Assembly (NCBI GenBank): GCA_037179515.1
Contig: JAXCGZ010001923.1
Location: 120,001 to 184,000 of the forward strand
Direction: 5' to 3'
Origin: Halocaridina rubra
Taxonomy: Eukaryota > Arthropoda > Malacostraca > Decapoda > Atyidae
Length of the DNA: 64,000 nt
Part shown: positions 16,429 through 27,584 of the stretch, in pieces
Layout: each line of letters starts with the position of its first letter
Position numbering within the stretch: the first letter of the stretch is position 1
The notes under the pieces: model-generated
What the model was told of the DNA's origin: nothing
The model's input: the letters and a program-made list of their open reading frames with translations, nothing else
Database searches by the model: none
Position numbers and translations under genes: made by a program

Positions 16429-17030
16429 GTGTGCTATAATATCACGAACCCCTTTTCCTTTGTGATTCATCTGGAATCCCCTCCTCACTGTATCTCATTT
16501 TCGTATTACTCACCAAATATTCCCTTTGCCAGACTCCAGGCAGTAATGTTTTTATTCCCATGTCCTCCCCTCCCATCTCTCCTCCGGAGGTCGCTGCTCT
16601 TATCCGCGAGCCGAGAGAACCGCCCCAAGGCGCCCCTAAGTCTGGGAGACAAAGCCTCGACAGAGCCCTGCTGCTACTGGTCTAAAATATTTACTCTTTT
16701 GATTTTTAATGGAGCAGACGGGCCAACTTCCGGGTGGTAGGGGGTAGTTTATACTAGAGGGAAAGATGGTCATTTGCACTGAAATAAAACGTCACAGTTT
16801 TTTGTTCCTAGTTTTTGTGACTAACGATGTAATGGCTTGTCCCCTCTCTGTTCTAAGTTATTTAAAGTGGTATTCGTCTAAAATTGAAAATATAAGTACG
16901 TGTACAAGTAACCATGCTTGTGCTTTAACTACATATCAGACGTCTCAAGCTTTACTTATTTTTCTATTATTATTATTTTCATATTTTATTTTTTATTAAA
17001 AATAGATAACTCTCTCCTACCCATGCAAAG
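16429..17030. other. No gene recognised; GC-richer 16550-16690
   Basis: A 103-codon plus-strand frame (16429-16740) covers a GC-richer patch but shows no recognisable domain and no splice context. Left unassigned. Confidence 0.35.
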
Positions 17031-17379
17031 ATATTTAACAGCGTTTCTGGAACTTTTTTACGTTAGGGCGCACTTGCAGAATAACTAAAACTCTGAGACG
17101 CACTATAAATTTTAACAGGGAAAAATCAGTCATGAAATACCTTTCAATGTACTTAGTTTTGCGTGTATTTGAAAATAGTGGATATACTTATTAATGAAAA
17201 AAAAATTTGATTTATGGAATGGTTTAAATCTCCATAATTGTATTTGAATGTGTATTTAAATATACAGCTTTCATTTAAACAAGTATCAAATGAAAAATGT
17301 ACTCTCACCGCAGAGTTAAAAAAAATGCAAAAGTAACTGCAGTAAGAGTTAAATTTAAAATTCTTATCAGAAGATGGAT

Positions 17380-17482
17380 GGATTCGGTTTTACGTCACGA
17401 ACTCCCTTTTCTACTAAGGGCTAGGACGGTTGCCTTCTAGCGAAGGACTTGTTTTGGCAGATGTAATCGTTACCCTGAGTGT
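17380..17482 (-). mobile_element. SINE-A copy, head-truncated, nested in the hAT-like element
   Basis: Minus-strand copy with tail and half of the body. It stops at the CCCTGAGTG block. Confidence 0.85.
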
Positions 17483-17755
17483 ACTACTCAGAAAAAATAA
17501 CTTGTTTGTTATCACATGTAATATTACACAATCAAATATCAGTACTAAAGCATAAAATTATTGTTTGAAACTATTTGAAAATAACGATTTTTATTCTGAT
17601 ATTGAACTTTATAAAGTATCAAACAAATTCATCGGACGTATTGGAGAGGCATTCATAAGTGGAAAAATTCACCAGTAGTCTTGTAAAGAAAATTACTCTC
17701 AGTGGTTTTCATTTTTGGTTGAGCATTCCCAAACATAGCGAGACAGTTTTCATAT

Positions 17756-17941
17756 GTTGTTGTTCCGGTTTTTCGTCACGGACTCCCTTTTCAACCAAGG
17801 GCTAGGACGGTTGCCTTCTTGCGAAGGACTTGTTTTGGCAGATGTAATCGTTACCCTGAGTGCTTGCCCTTGCTAACCTCAGACCGTGACGGGGCGACAA
17901 CCCTAGACCTGATGCTACCGTTTGAGCCACGATGACTACAA
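17756..17941 (-). mobile_element. SINE-A, near full length, 17-bp target duplication
   Basis: Flanked by identical CGAGACAGTTTTCATAT at 17739-17755 and 17942-17958. The head is present, with a deletion between the B-box region and the A-box region (reverse complement of GCTACCGTTTGAGCCACG). Nested in the hAT-like element. Confidence 0.9.
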
Positions 17942-18217
17942 CGAGACAGTTTTCATATAAAAGATTGTCTGTGTTTTTAGAGAGGGCAATAAGGACTTAT
18001 TTTAAATCCCTTTAGGAAGGTAAAAGAGAAAATAGAGTTTTTGAATATAAAAAGTAATTTATGAATTACTCTTCCGTCAGCTTGGGACGCACCTGACTTC
18101 TTTTCTAGGCGGACCATTATTTCCCCGGCTCATGGTTTGAGAAACGCTGATATATAAATTACGTTTCTAAAGTAATGCTCACATCATAATCTGTTTTAAG
18201 GTGGTACGTGTTGAGCA

Positions 18218-18392
<175 letters not shown>

Positions 18393-18609
18393 TCCAAATT
18401 CTTGACTGTATTAAAAAAAATGCCAAAAAATATGTTTCTTTCTTATCTTTCTTTCAGTGCGATTGACAAAGGCAGTTAATCTTGAATACATCAAACCTCT
18501 CTGATCATTAATTTAAAGCGGTAAACTCCCCTAAAATCAATAATTAACTGTGACTACTTATAAGAAGGGAAGAAAAGAAGATTGGGGGGGGGGGCTGTAC
18601 ACTTGAATA
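18393..18609. other. No gene recognised
   Basis: Short single-copy-looking stretch with a G10 run near 18585. Confidence 0.4.
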
Positions 18610-19105
18610 CAATAAATGCATGCTGATATCCTTGTACAAGATGCTGAAAGGGGAAACTTAGAGACATGACAACAGTACTTATAATATCAATTTACAAGAA
18701 ACTGCATATGGATGTCAGGATGTCAAGACATGACAGCTGTTACTGCAAATGCATAAATTTGTACGAGTTCCTAACCAGGGGAGCTGCAAGACGTGACAAA
18801 AGTAACTGCAAGATGATATCCATGTACAAGTTGCTGACCAGGAGGACTGCAAGACGTGACAAAAGTAGGTGGTAGATAATATCCATGTACGAGTTATTGA
18901 CCAGGAGCTCCAACTGCGAGACGTGATTAAAGTAGCTGCTAGATGATATCCATGCACGAGTTATTGACCAGGAGCTCCGACTACAAAACGTGACAAAGGT
19001 AACTGCCAGATAATATCCATGTACAAGTTATTGAGCAGGAGGACGTAAGACGTGACTAAAGGCACTGCAAGATGATATACATGTACAAGTTATTGGTCAG
19101 GAGAC
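18610..19105. repeat. Minisatellite, 62-67 bp unit, ~7 copies
   Basis: The marker GATRATATCCATGTAC recurs at 18812, 18875, 18942, 19009 and 19071 (spacing 63, 67, 67, 62). Each is followed by a GAGTTATTGACCAGGAG-like and a CAAGACGTGACAAAAGT-like block. More diverged units extend left to about 18610. The array ends exactly where the jockey-like LINE sequence begins. Confidence 0.85.
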
Positions 19106-20503
19106 TGCAAGGCTTCCGCAAGGCAAGATTCACTGAAGATCTCCTTTCCTATCTTACTCATGTGTGGTCATCTTCTCTTTGGAACTATGGAGAATTTTTT
19201 GTCGTCGCCCTTGATATCTCTAAGGTTTTTGACAGAGTCTGGCACAAGGCTCAGTTGGCCAAACTCCCTGCATATGGCTTTACCCCTTCTTTCTGTTCTC
19301 TGGTTTCCAATTTTCTTACTGACCGTTTTATATCTGTAGTGGTTGATGGCACGACATCTAGCCCTTTCTCTGTTACCAGTGGTGTTCCACAGGGCTCTGT
19401 TCTTTCACCTACTCTGTTCCTTCTCTTCATCAATGATCTTCTACAATCCCCATCTTTCTCTCTTATTCATGCCTTTGCTGATGATTCTACCCTTCACTTT
19501 TCCTCTGCCTTTTCTTCATAACCTTCATCTGTTTCTTGTAATCAGTCTCGTATCACTCTTTCTACTACTCTTAACTCTGAGTTGCAGAGAGTATCTGAGT
19601 GGGGCACTCAAAATTTAGTTAAATTCAATTCCTCCAAGACACAGTTTTTGGCTTTCTCTTCATCTTGTTCTGCTCCTGATAACTCTGTTGTCTTCGAAAC
19701 TAATGAAATTTACCCTCTTAACTCTATCAACACATTAGGAATCCATATAGCCTGTAACTTGTCTTGGAGGAATCACATAATCCAAATTTCTAAATCTCCA
19801 TTCCAAAAATTGGGGGTTCTGTTTCTTTTTCGTCATTACTTTTCCTCATTGCAGTTACTTAAAGTTTATAAAGTCTTATCCATCCCTGCTTAGAATACTG
19901 CTCACACATCTGGGGTGCTTTTTCTTATACTTATCTTCTTGATAGGTTGAGTCTAAGGCAGCCAGACTCATTAATGATCCTTCTCTTACTTCTAATCTGA
20001 ATTCTCTCTCTCTTCGCTGTAAGGTATCTTCCCTTTCGCTTTTCTATCGCTACTATTTCCATTGCTGCTCTGATGAGTTGGCGAGTTGCATCCCTGCCAC
20101 TGTCGCGGCCGCGTAACACTCGCCAAGCGGCCTCATCTCACAGGCACTGTGTGGAGATTTGTAGCTCGCTAATTGATCGGTGCAGCGACTGCTTCTTCCC
20201 ATCTACCTCCAGACTCTGGAACTCTCTTCCTCCTTCTGTGTCTCCTAATTCTTATGACCTTTCATCCTTCAAAAAGCAAATCTATCTTCATCTCAGAGCC
20301 TAGTCTTCCATATATCTGGGTCCTATGTACTTTGATTGTTTTTTTCTGTCTGTCGTTTTCCATTGTGTGACATTACCTCATCTCTGCCTTGTCCTTAACC
20401 TTTTTCTTTTCCTTTCTCTTGGTGTTTTCTCGTGCCCGGGCCTTTGTTGATGAGGGCAGTTTCTGCCTATCCCGGTGTCACACTCATAAAAAAAAAAAAA
20501 ATC
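19106..20503 (+). pseudogene. Jockey-like LINE (family J), 5'-truncated, frameshifted
   Basis: The open part at 19072-19521 encodes GFRKARFTEDLLSYLTHVWS, catalytic VVALDISKVFDRVWHKA, SGVPQGSVLSPTLFLLFIND and HAFADDSTLHF. These are the RT palm motifs with the first Asp and the ADD box intact. A stop at 19519 and later frameshifts break the frame. Pieces continue through EWGTQNLVKFNSSKTQ, NTLGIHIACNLSWRNHI and RLWNSLPPSVSPNSYDLSSF to a stop at 20303. The 3' UTR ends in GGTGTCACACTCAT plus poly(A) at 20490-20502. Endonuclease and N-terminal RT are missing. Dead copy. Confidence 0.9.
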
Positions 20504-20694
20504 AGAGGAATTAGGATACATAACTACAATAGCCAAGGAACTGAGTTGTGTTACTGGTTTAGTGGTTTTTCCCGATGATAAAACTTTAAAACTTATTATT
20601 TTTATTTTTTTTTACGTAATATGTGCTGCTTCCACTCAAAATTTGATTAAAAGCGCGTTTCATGCTTATAGGCATTGGTTTCTAATTCGTGGCC
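20504..20694. other. No gene recognised
   Basis: Short AT-rich gap between the LINE tail and the next TIR element. Confidence 0.4.
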
Positions 20695-20846
20695 GGTAAT
20701 AAAGTCACAGGAAAAGTAGCCTCGGTAAAAATTCACAGGTTAAGTTAGGTCTGGTAGGTTAAGTTAGGTTAGATGAAGTTAGGTTAGGTTAGACATTTTC
20801 CTTTGATTTTTTTCTGTGACATTTTCTACCTGTGACACTTTTATCT
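20695..20846. mobile_element. Small TIR element (family T1) with central TTAGG tract, second copy
   Basis: The left end GGTAATAAAGTCACAGG is the same as at 9126, including the flanking CGTGGCC. The right end reads, reverse complemented, GATAAAAGTGTCACAGGTAG, an imperfect match with small indels. The centre (about 20750-20793) holds GGTTA/AGTTA units of telomere type. It is clearly a relative of 9126-9264 with a different internal length, so this is a dispersed family. Confidence 0.7.
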
Positions 20847-21339
20847 GCATTCATATAATTAAAACTGCACTTTTAAATACTCCAAACCATGAGAAGATTG
20901 CGAAATATAGGTTTTACTTATACAGCATAAAATCTATTCTTTATTTTATTTGTTGGATATGCTTGCGTTCATTTAATGGACCTAGTACTAGTTTTCCTGC
21001 TAATTGATAAATACTTAGTCCTCCCCCACATACTCTTAGTACTTCTGAAAGATGAAGCACACACTGCCCAGGTCAATAAAACATCCCGAATTACCCAACC
21101 TACATACACACAAGGAGTGAATCATGTATTAAATATATTACAAGACAATGTATATCTACGTACATGTCAGTGTATTTCTTTAGTATAGTTTATGTTCATA
21201 TCTGTAAACATATATACAGACCGTATGTATACATATTAATTTATTTTAAGACTGTTAGGACAGTTCAGTGTTAAGTCTTCCTTCAGGTACAGTTCTCTTT
21301 CCAAGCCTACATCAACACCGAATATTCTTGGATATTCAT

Positions 21340-22766
<1,427 letters not shown>

Positions 22767-22925
22767 TTCCGGTTTTACGTCACGGACTCCCTTTTCTACC
22801 AAGGGCTAGGACGGTTGTCTTCTTACGAAGGACTTGTTTTGGCAGATGTAATCGTTACCCTGAGTGCATGCCCTTGCTAACCTCAGACCGTGACGGAGCG
22901 CGAACCCTCGACCTGACGCCTCTGA
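22767..22925 (-). mobile_element. SINE-A copy with target duplication, head partly missing
   Basis: Minus-strand copy bounded by GTTGACTTCTGACAATG (22750-22766) and GTTGACTACTGACAAAG (22926-22942), which match at 15 of 17 positions. The B-box region is present, but the A-box part of the head is absent, so this is a 5'-truncated insertion with diverged target duplications. Confidence 0.85.
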
Positions 22926-22942
22926 GTTGACTACTGACAAAG

Positions 22943-23786
22943 GGTAAATAATTCAATAAACGCGAACAAAGCAAATTAATATAATTTGAATGAGGTAATA
23001 TTTTTTACTAACACTGCATACTTAATAACTCATATACTTAACAGCGTAAATGAAGTCCGTTTAAGATTTAGTGTTTTTATTTGAGGATAGTAATCAGTTG
23101 GTACACAGGGTTCTGAGTTATATAACTTCATGCTACAACTTAAATACAAACAAGCTAAAATTAATTGTCATACCCTTAATTATATTAAATTCTTGACATT
23201 ATCAATTAAATAAATAGCAAAATAAAGCAAATTATATTTAAACAACGAATCTTTAACATCAACAATGTCTTGAAATTAGGTAAATAAATCGGTCAAGTCG
23301 TGATCAAAAACTCACCTCATTACACCCTCTACGAGTCATGTCACTTCTTTATATTGTATGTTAAAACGCTATCCGTATAAGTACTGGATTTTTATTCAAG
23401 TGAGGGCATGTACTTTCGCTGACTATATTACTCCCAATTTGACCCTTTTATCTCTATATGTCATTGTTTCTATTTTTTGACTATAATGCAAGCACAAAAA
23501 AGTAAACTAAGCATCTCCAGAGGTCTGATTGGGGAGCTTTTGTACGATACAATATATCTATGTAAAGCCTTCATATTCGATCTAATAAAACCACTACTTA
23601 ATTTTACTGCTAAAATCAAAGTGCAGGAACCATCTATTCGTTTCGTATAAATGTCGTTCCCATTTTCTTCTTCATTATTTGTTTACAAATTTACATATGT
23701 TTAGAGAAGCGTCCCTTTAGGTTTTGATATGGCAAAGTCTTGCGTGGACATTTATTATCATTATTATTATTATTATTATTATTTAT
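22943..23786. other. AT-rich DNA, no gene recognised
   Basis: About 840 bp without recognisable repeats apart from a short (ATT)n at 23757-23784. Confidence 0.4.
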
Positions 23787-24114
23787 GGTAAAATTGCATT
23801 ATAGGACCACCTCTATTTTCCAATTGAAATAATTTTTTTTTGTAATTTTTTGTTTTGAACTAACCTAACCTAACCTAACCTAACCCCATTATTTTATTAA
23901 CTCAGTGCGCGATTTGAAACTGAGTAACGGGCGGCTACAGAAACTCTTCACTTACCAGAAAGCCAGTGATTTTTAACTAACGGTTAATTTTTCAGAGTGA
24001 AGGACTAATTTCCGGAGCAAATGAAGGTCAGATTCGCTTAAAACACATAAAAAACTAGCAGAAAACCTTTATTTCAACTGGAAAACAGAGGTGGTCCTAT
24101 AATGCAATAATACC
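23787..24114. mobile_element. TIR element (family T3) with TTAGG-type tract
   Basis: 46-bp terminal inverted repeats at 23787-23832 and 24069-24114 (core TTGCATTATAGGACCACCTC) agree at 42 of 46 positions. Direct TTAT flanks on both sides may be a target duplication, though the flanks are low complexity. Inside, near the left end, lie about five AACCT units (TTAGG on the other strand) at 23860-23886. No coding capacity. A non-autonomous DNA transposon, superfamily not assigned. Confidence 0.85.
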
Positions 24115-24471
24115 TTATTTTTTTTATTTATTTATTTTTTCTTTTTTAAGATAGGAGACCTTAAAGAAAATTTGCTCAAAAATTTCATAGTGGTTAGTGA
24201 CCGGCTCATCAGCTTATATATATATTTTTTTGTTCTGTAGTCCGTGTTTGTGTCAATTAGATCTCAGAGGCTATGGTCACATACAAGTTAGCCGGACTGG
24301 AACTTACAGTAAGAGTGTGAATATCTTATCGTGAAATCAGAGTAAACTCTACATTCAGGAAGATGTAAAGATATGGAGTTATTTCATACAAATAAGCATA
24401 CAAAGGTAACCATAACAGAAGCATTATTTTAAGTCGAAGTTTTAAGCGAAGAAAAATTGAGAGGGCTGTTT
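24115..24471. other. No gene recognised
   Basis: AT-rich sequence between the TIR element and the direct duplication. Confidence 0.4.
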
Positions 24472-25212
24472 ATTTCAGAATCGGGTTTGAAATGAGTTTC
24501 CTAGTGTTCTGCAACAAGTAATAGTAATAGAGTTAATAATAGGCTGTTGTTATCCTATATGGTGGTGCCACAAATAGTGCCACTGCAGTCCTCTCATCTG
24601 CTGTAATGCTTTGTTATGGCACTGCCGCAGCATGATGCGGTGCTGTGTGGTGGACGCAGTGGCGCTGCAATAGTGTGACACCTCTCACATGTATGTGTTA
24701 TCATCACACTGTAGCATTAACAGGTAAACTTAAGTGAAATGGGTATTCATAACCACTTCTTGATCAAAATACCAAGCCATGATCAAGTGCCAAACTTGAA
24801 ATTTCGAGTTTTGTTGCTGATGATAATAGTCTCTAGGTTATATTGACAGTAAAGTGAGTCTATGGGTAACACCCTGATTAGGCTTCAAGGTCAGCAAAGA
24901 AGAATTTGATATTGTATCTCTCAGTACTTTATTTTTAGTATTAATTCATATTGATATGATATGAATTTAATGTCACACGTTTCAATTTTTTTTCTAGTAT
25001 TCATTCAAACTATTGTCATTATTTGTAGGTATTAAAGATTGGTTGTGTCACTAATAGCTAATGCAGAGTTGTATATTGCACCAGCTGCAAAATTGCGATT
25101 GCTGTTATGACTTGTTTAATATTTTTGACTGTCCTCTAACATTTACTGAAACCTTACACCAGACCCACTGGAATCATGAAAGACATTCCCCATTGGCTAA
25201 GACAACAACTGA
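24472..25212 (+). repeat. Direct duplication, copy A (~740 bp)
   Basis: Runs from CAGAATCGGGTTTGAAATGAG to CTAAGACAACAACTGAGG and matches 25223-26075 nearly end to end. Shared landmarks include GAGTTTCCTAGTGTTCTGC, GTGTGACACCTCTCACATGT, GGCTTCAAGGTCA and GCACCAGCTGC. Scattered substitutions suggest an old duplication. The first ~200 bp are rich in GCTGC/GCAGC words. No open frame is conserved between the copies. Confidence 0.85.
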
Positions 25213-25222
25213 GGACTTTTTT

Positions 25223-26075
25223 TTTTGAGAAGCAGGTTAGAAATGAGTTTCCTAGTGTTCTGCAAAAGCCAGTACTAATACAGTTAACGACAGGCTGGTA
25301 GTATCCTATGTGGTTGTGCTACAAGTAGCGTCACTGCAGTCCTCTCATCTGCTGTGATGCTGTTATGGCACTGCTGCAGCATGATGCTGTGCTGTGTGGC
25401 GGATTCATTGGTGCTGCAGTAGTGTGACACCTCTCACATGTATGTGTTATCACCATGTGCTGCCACTGCATAGTATGACACCTGCCATAGAGATCAAATT
25501 TTTAAAGAAAGACAATGGTCAATATAAATATGCATTCTGATTTCATAAGCTTAGAGATGGCATCATCATACTGTAGCATTAACAGGTAAAATTAAGTGAA
25601 ATGGGTATTCATAACCAATTTTTTTTTTATCAAAATGCCAAGCCAAGATTGAGTGCCAAATAGGAAATTTCGAGTTTTGTTGTTGATGATAAGAGTCCTT
25701 AGGTTATATTGGCAGCAAGTTGAGTCTGTGGGTAATACCCTGATGAGGCTTCAAGGTCAACAAAGAAGAATTTATTATTGTATCTCTCTGTACTTTATCT
25801 TTAATATTCATTCAAACTGATATCATGCGAAGTTAGTATTTCATGTTTCAATTTTTTCTAGTATTCATTCAAACTGTTGTCATTATTGGTAGGCATCAAA
25901 GATTGGTTGTGTCACTAATAGCTAATGTAGAGTTCTTTATTGCACCAGCTGCGAAATTGCAAATGCTGTTATGACTTATTATTTAATATTTTTGACTGTC
26001 CTCTAACACTTACTGGAACTTTACACCAGGCCCACTAGGATCATGAAAGACATCCCCCCTATTGTCTAATCCAAC
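25223..26075 (+). repeat. Direct duplication, copy B, with ~115-bp extra segment
   Basis: Second copy, offset about 751 bp from the first. It holds an extra segment at roughly 25453-25562, absent from copy A. That segment includes a partial internal repeat of the neighbouring GTGCTGC...GACACCT words, so it may be a local duplication gained here or lost from A. Confidence 0.85.
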
Positions 26076-27422
26076 AACTGATCATTATATACAGTCCGTT
26101 TATATTGCATAAAGAGTACAGTAATATTTTACAATATGTTGCTTTGACATGAAGAATTTTTACGTTGTTTAGGGTTTTGGTAATATTAATGAGAAAAACA
26201 ATATTTGATTATCGATAGTTTACACACCTTTATTTTGTGGTTTTCTTAATAATTATAGAAAAAATAATGCTTGACTAACTTCAGTTTACATAGTATGTTC
26301 TGGAAACGTTGAAGTGGGTCTCGTTTTAAGTTGTTCCAAGTTAAGTCGTTTCGCCATTATAGCAAAAACCAATAAATAATTCATAAATCATTAATAAAGC
26401 AATTTTTCGACATACCAGTCACCAAGATGTAAACCAAGCACAGTAGAAAAGGTAAATAATACTGTATAGTGTACTTTAACTATTTTTATGTATTAGATTA
26501 AAAACTTAGATTATTATTCTATGTTTTAGAGTACAGTATTTATTTTTAGCATTGGTTGGGGACCTAGGCTCGAACTCTTGGTGTTTTCCGACTTGCATCG
26601 ATATCCGACTTAAGTCAGCTGTCATGAACAGAACCCTGATGTAAAGCGGGTACCCCCTGATTTGCTTCATTTAATATTAAAATTTCCCTATAATAGCATG
26701 CCCATGGAACCTCCTAGGTATGCTCTGTGCCTAAGGCACTTTTAGCCCTTTGCCTTCCTGAAAAAAAGAGTGTCCTGGCTCCCTGCCTGCTCCCCAGCCA
26801 AACCCTTCTTGTTTTACCACTCGTTAAATGATACCATGACACCTCACCTTATTATTTATATTTGTAGAGAACCTGCCAGCTTCTGGATGATAAGAAATCT
26901 TGAAGCATTGTAGGACATGTAAAACTGTCTCTTCATGCTTTTCATAAACAAGATGCTAAAGTACTAATGCTAACTTTCTGAATGAGTAGACTGGAAGGCT
27001 TTTTTCACATAAAAGTATTACAAAATAAGACATATATATAATTGCTTTATATATATTACAGAAATATTGCTTAAAAGTTGCAACTAAAAATCTTGTAGAT
27101 ACTGTGTAAGTATAGTGGAGTGTGTAGATTGTCCTTATGTGTAAGCAGAAATTTGATTTGAAAACAGTCATTGGATAGAGGAAAGTATGTGAATGTGTCA
27201 TTTTTAGGATAAAGTTAACTTGAAGCTGTGCTTTGTGCATATAGGAATATACATTTGAATAACCTGCCTTTGTTTTGCATAGGTTTGTTAGTTTGGTGTA
27301 TCACAAGGATATTTTGCATATCCTGTATTATTATTTAACTTAAACCTTCAAGACAGCTGGTATAAATGGGTAATTGTAAATGACCAAATCCTTGCCTTGT
27401 CATATTTTGCTATAAACACTTC
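26076..27422. other. AT-rich DNA, no gene recognised
   Basis: About 1.3 kb of single-copy-looking sequence. The 94-codon minus-strand frame at 26956-27240 has no recognisable family. Confidence 0.4.
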
Positions 27423-27584
27423 GGTGCTCTTCCAATATGTGCTCTACCGACAATAAATGATCTACCATTGTAGGTGAGGTTAGGTTAGGTTAGTTTGCTA
27501 GTTTGCTGGTTAAATGGAAAAACCTTTGTAGTGCACATATTGGAATGTGAACGTTCATGGTTGAGCTCATATTGGAAGAGCACC
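27423..27584. mobile_element. TIR element (family T4) with TTAGG tract
   Basis: Terminal inverted repeats 27423-27448 and 27559-27584 (GGTGCTCTTCCAATATG...) agree at 24 of 26 positions. The middle holds four GGTTA-type units (27474-27494). A second inward copy of the CCAATATGTGC word (reverse complement at 27534-27545) lies within the right half. It is 162 bp, non-coding, with no obvious target duplication. Confidence 0.8.

Larger units (their letters stand above)
17039..18149. mobile_element. hAT-like non-autonomous DNA transposon with 8-bp target duplication
   Basis: The left end CAGCGTTTCTGGAAC and the reverse complement of the right end, CAGCGTTTCTCAAAC, agree at 13 of 15 positions and fit the hAT-type terminus. 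Flanking 8-mers ATATTTAA (17031-17038) and ATATATAA (18150-18157) differ at one base, and hAT elements make 8-bp duplications. Subterminal GGGCGCAC, GAGACGCAC and GGGACGCAC recur near both ends. There is no transposase frame. Two SINE-A copies are nested inside, so the element is older than those SINE insertions. Confidence 0.7.
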
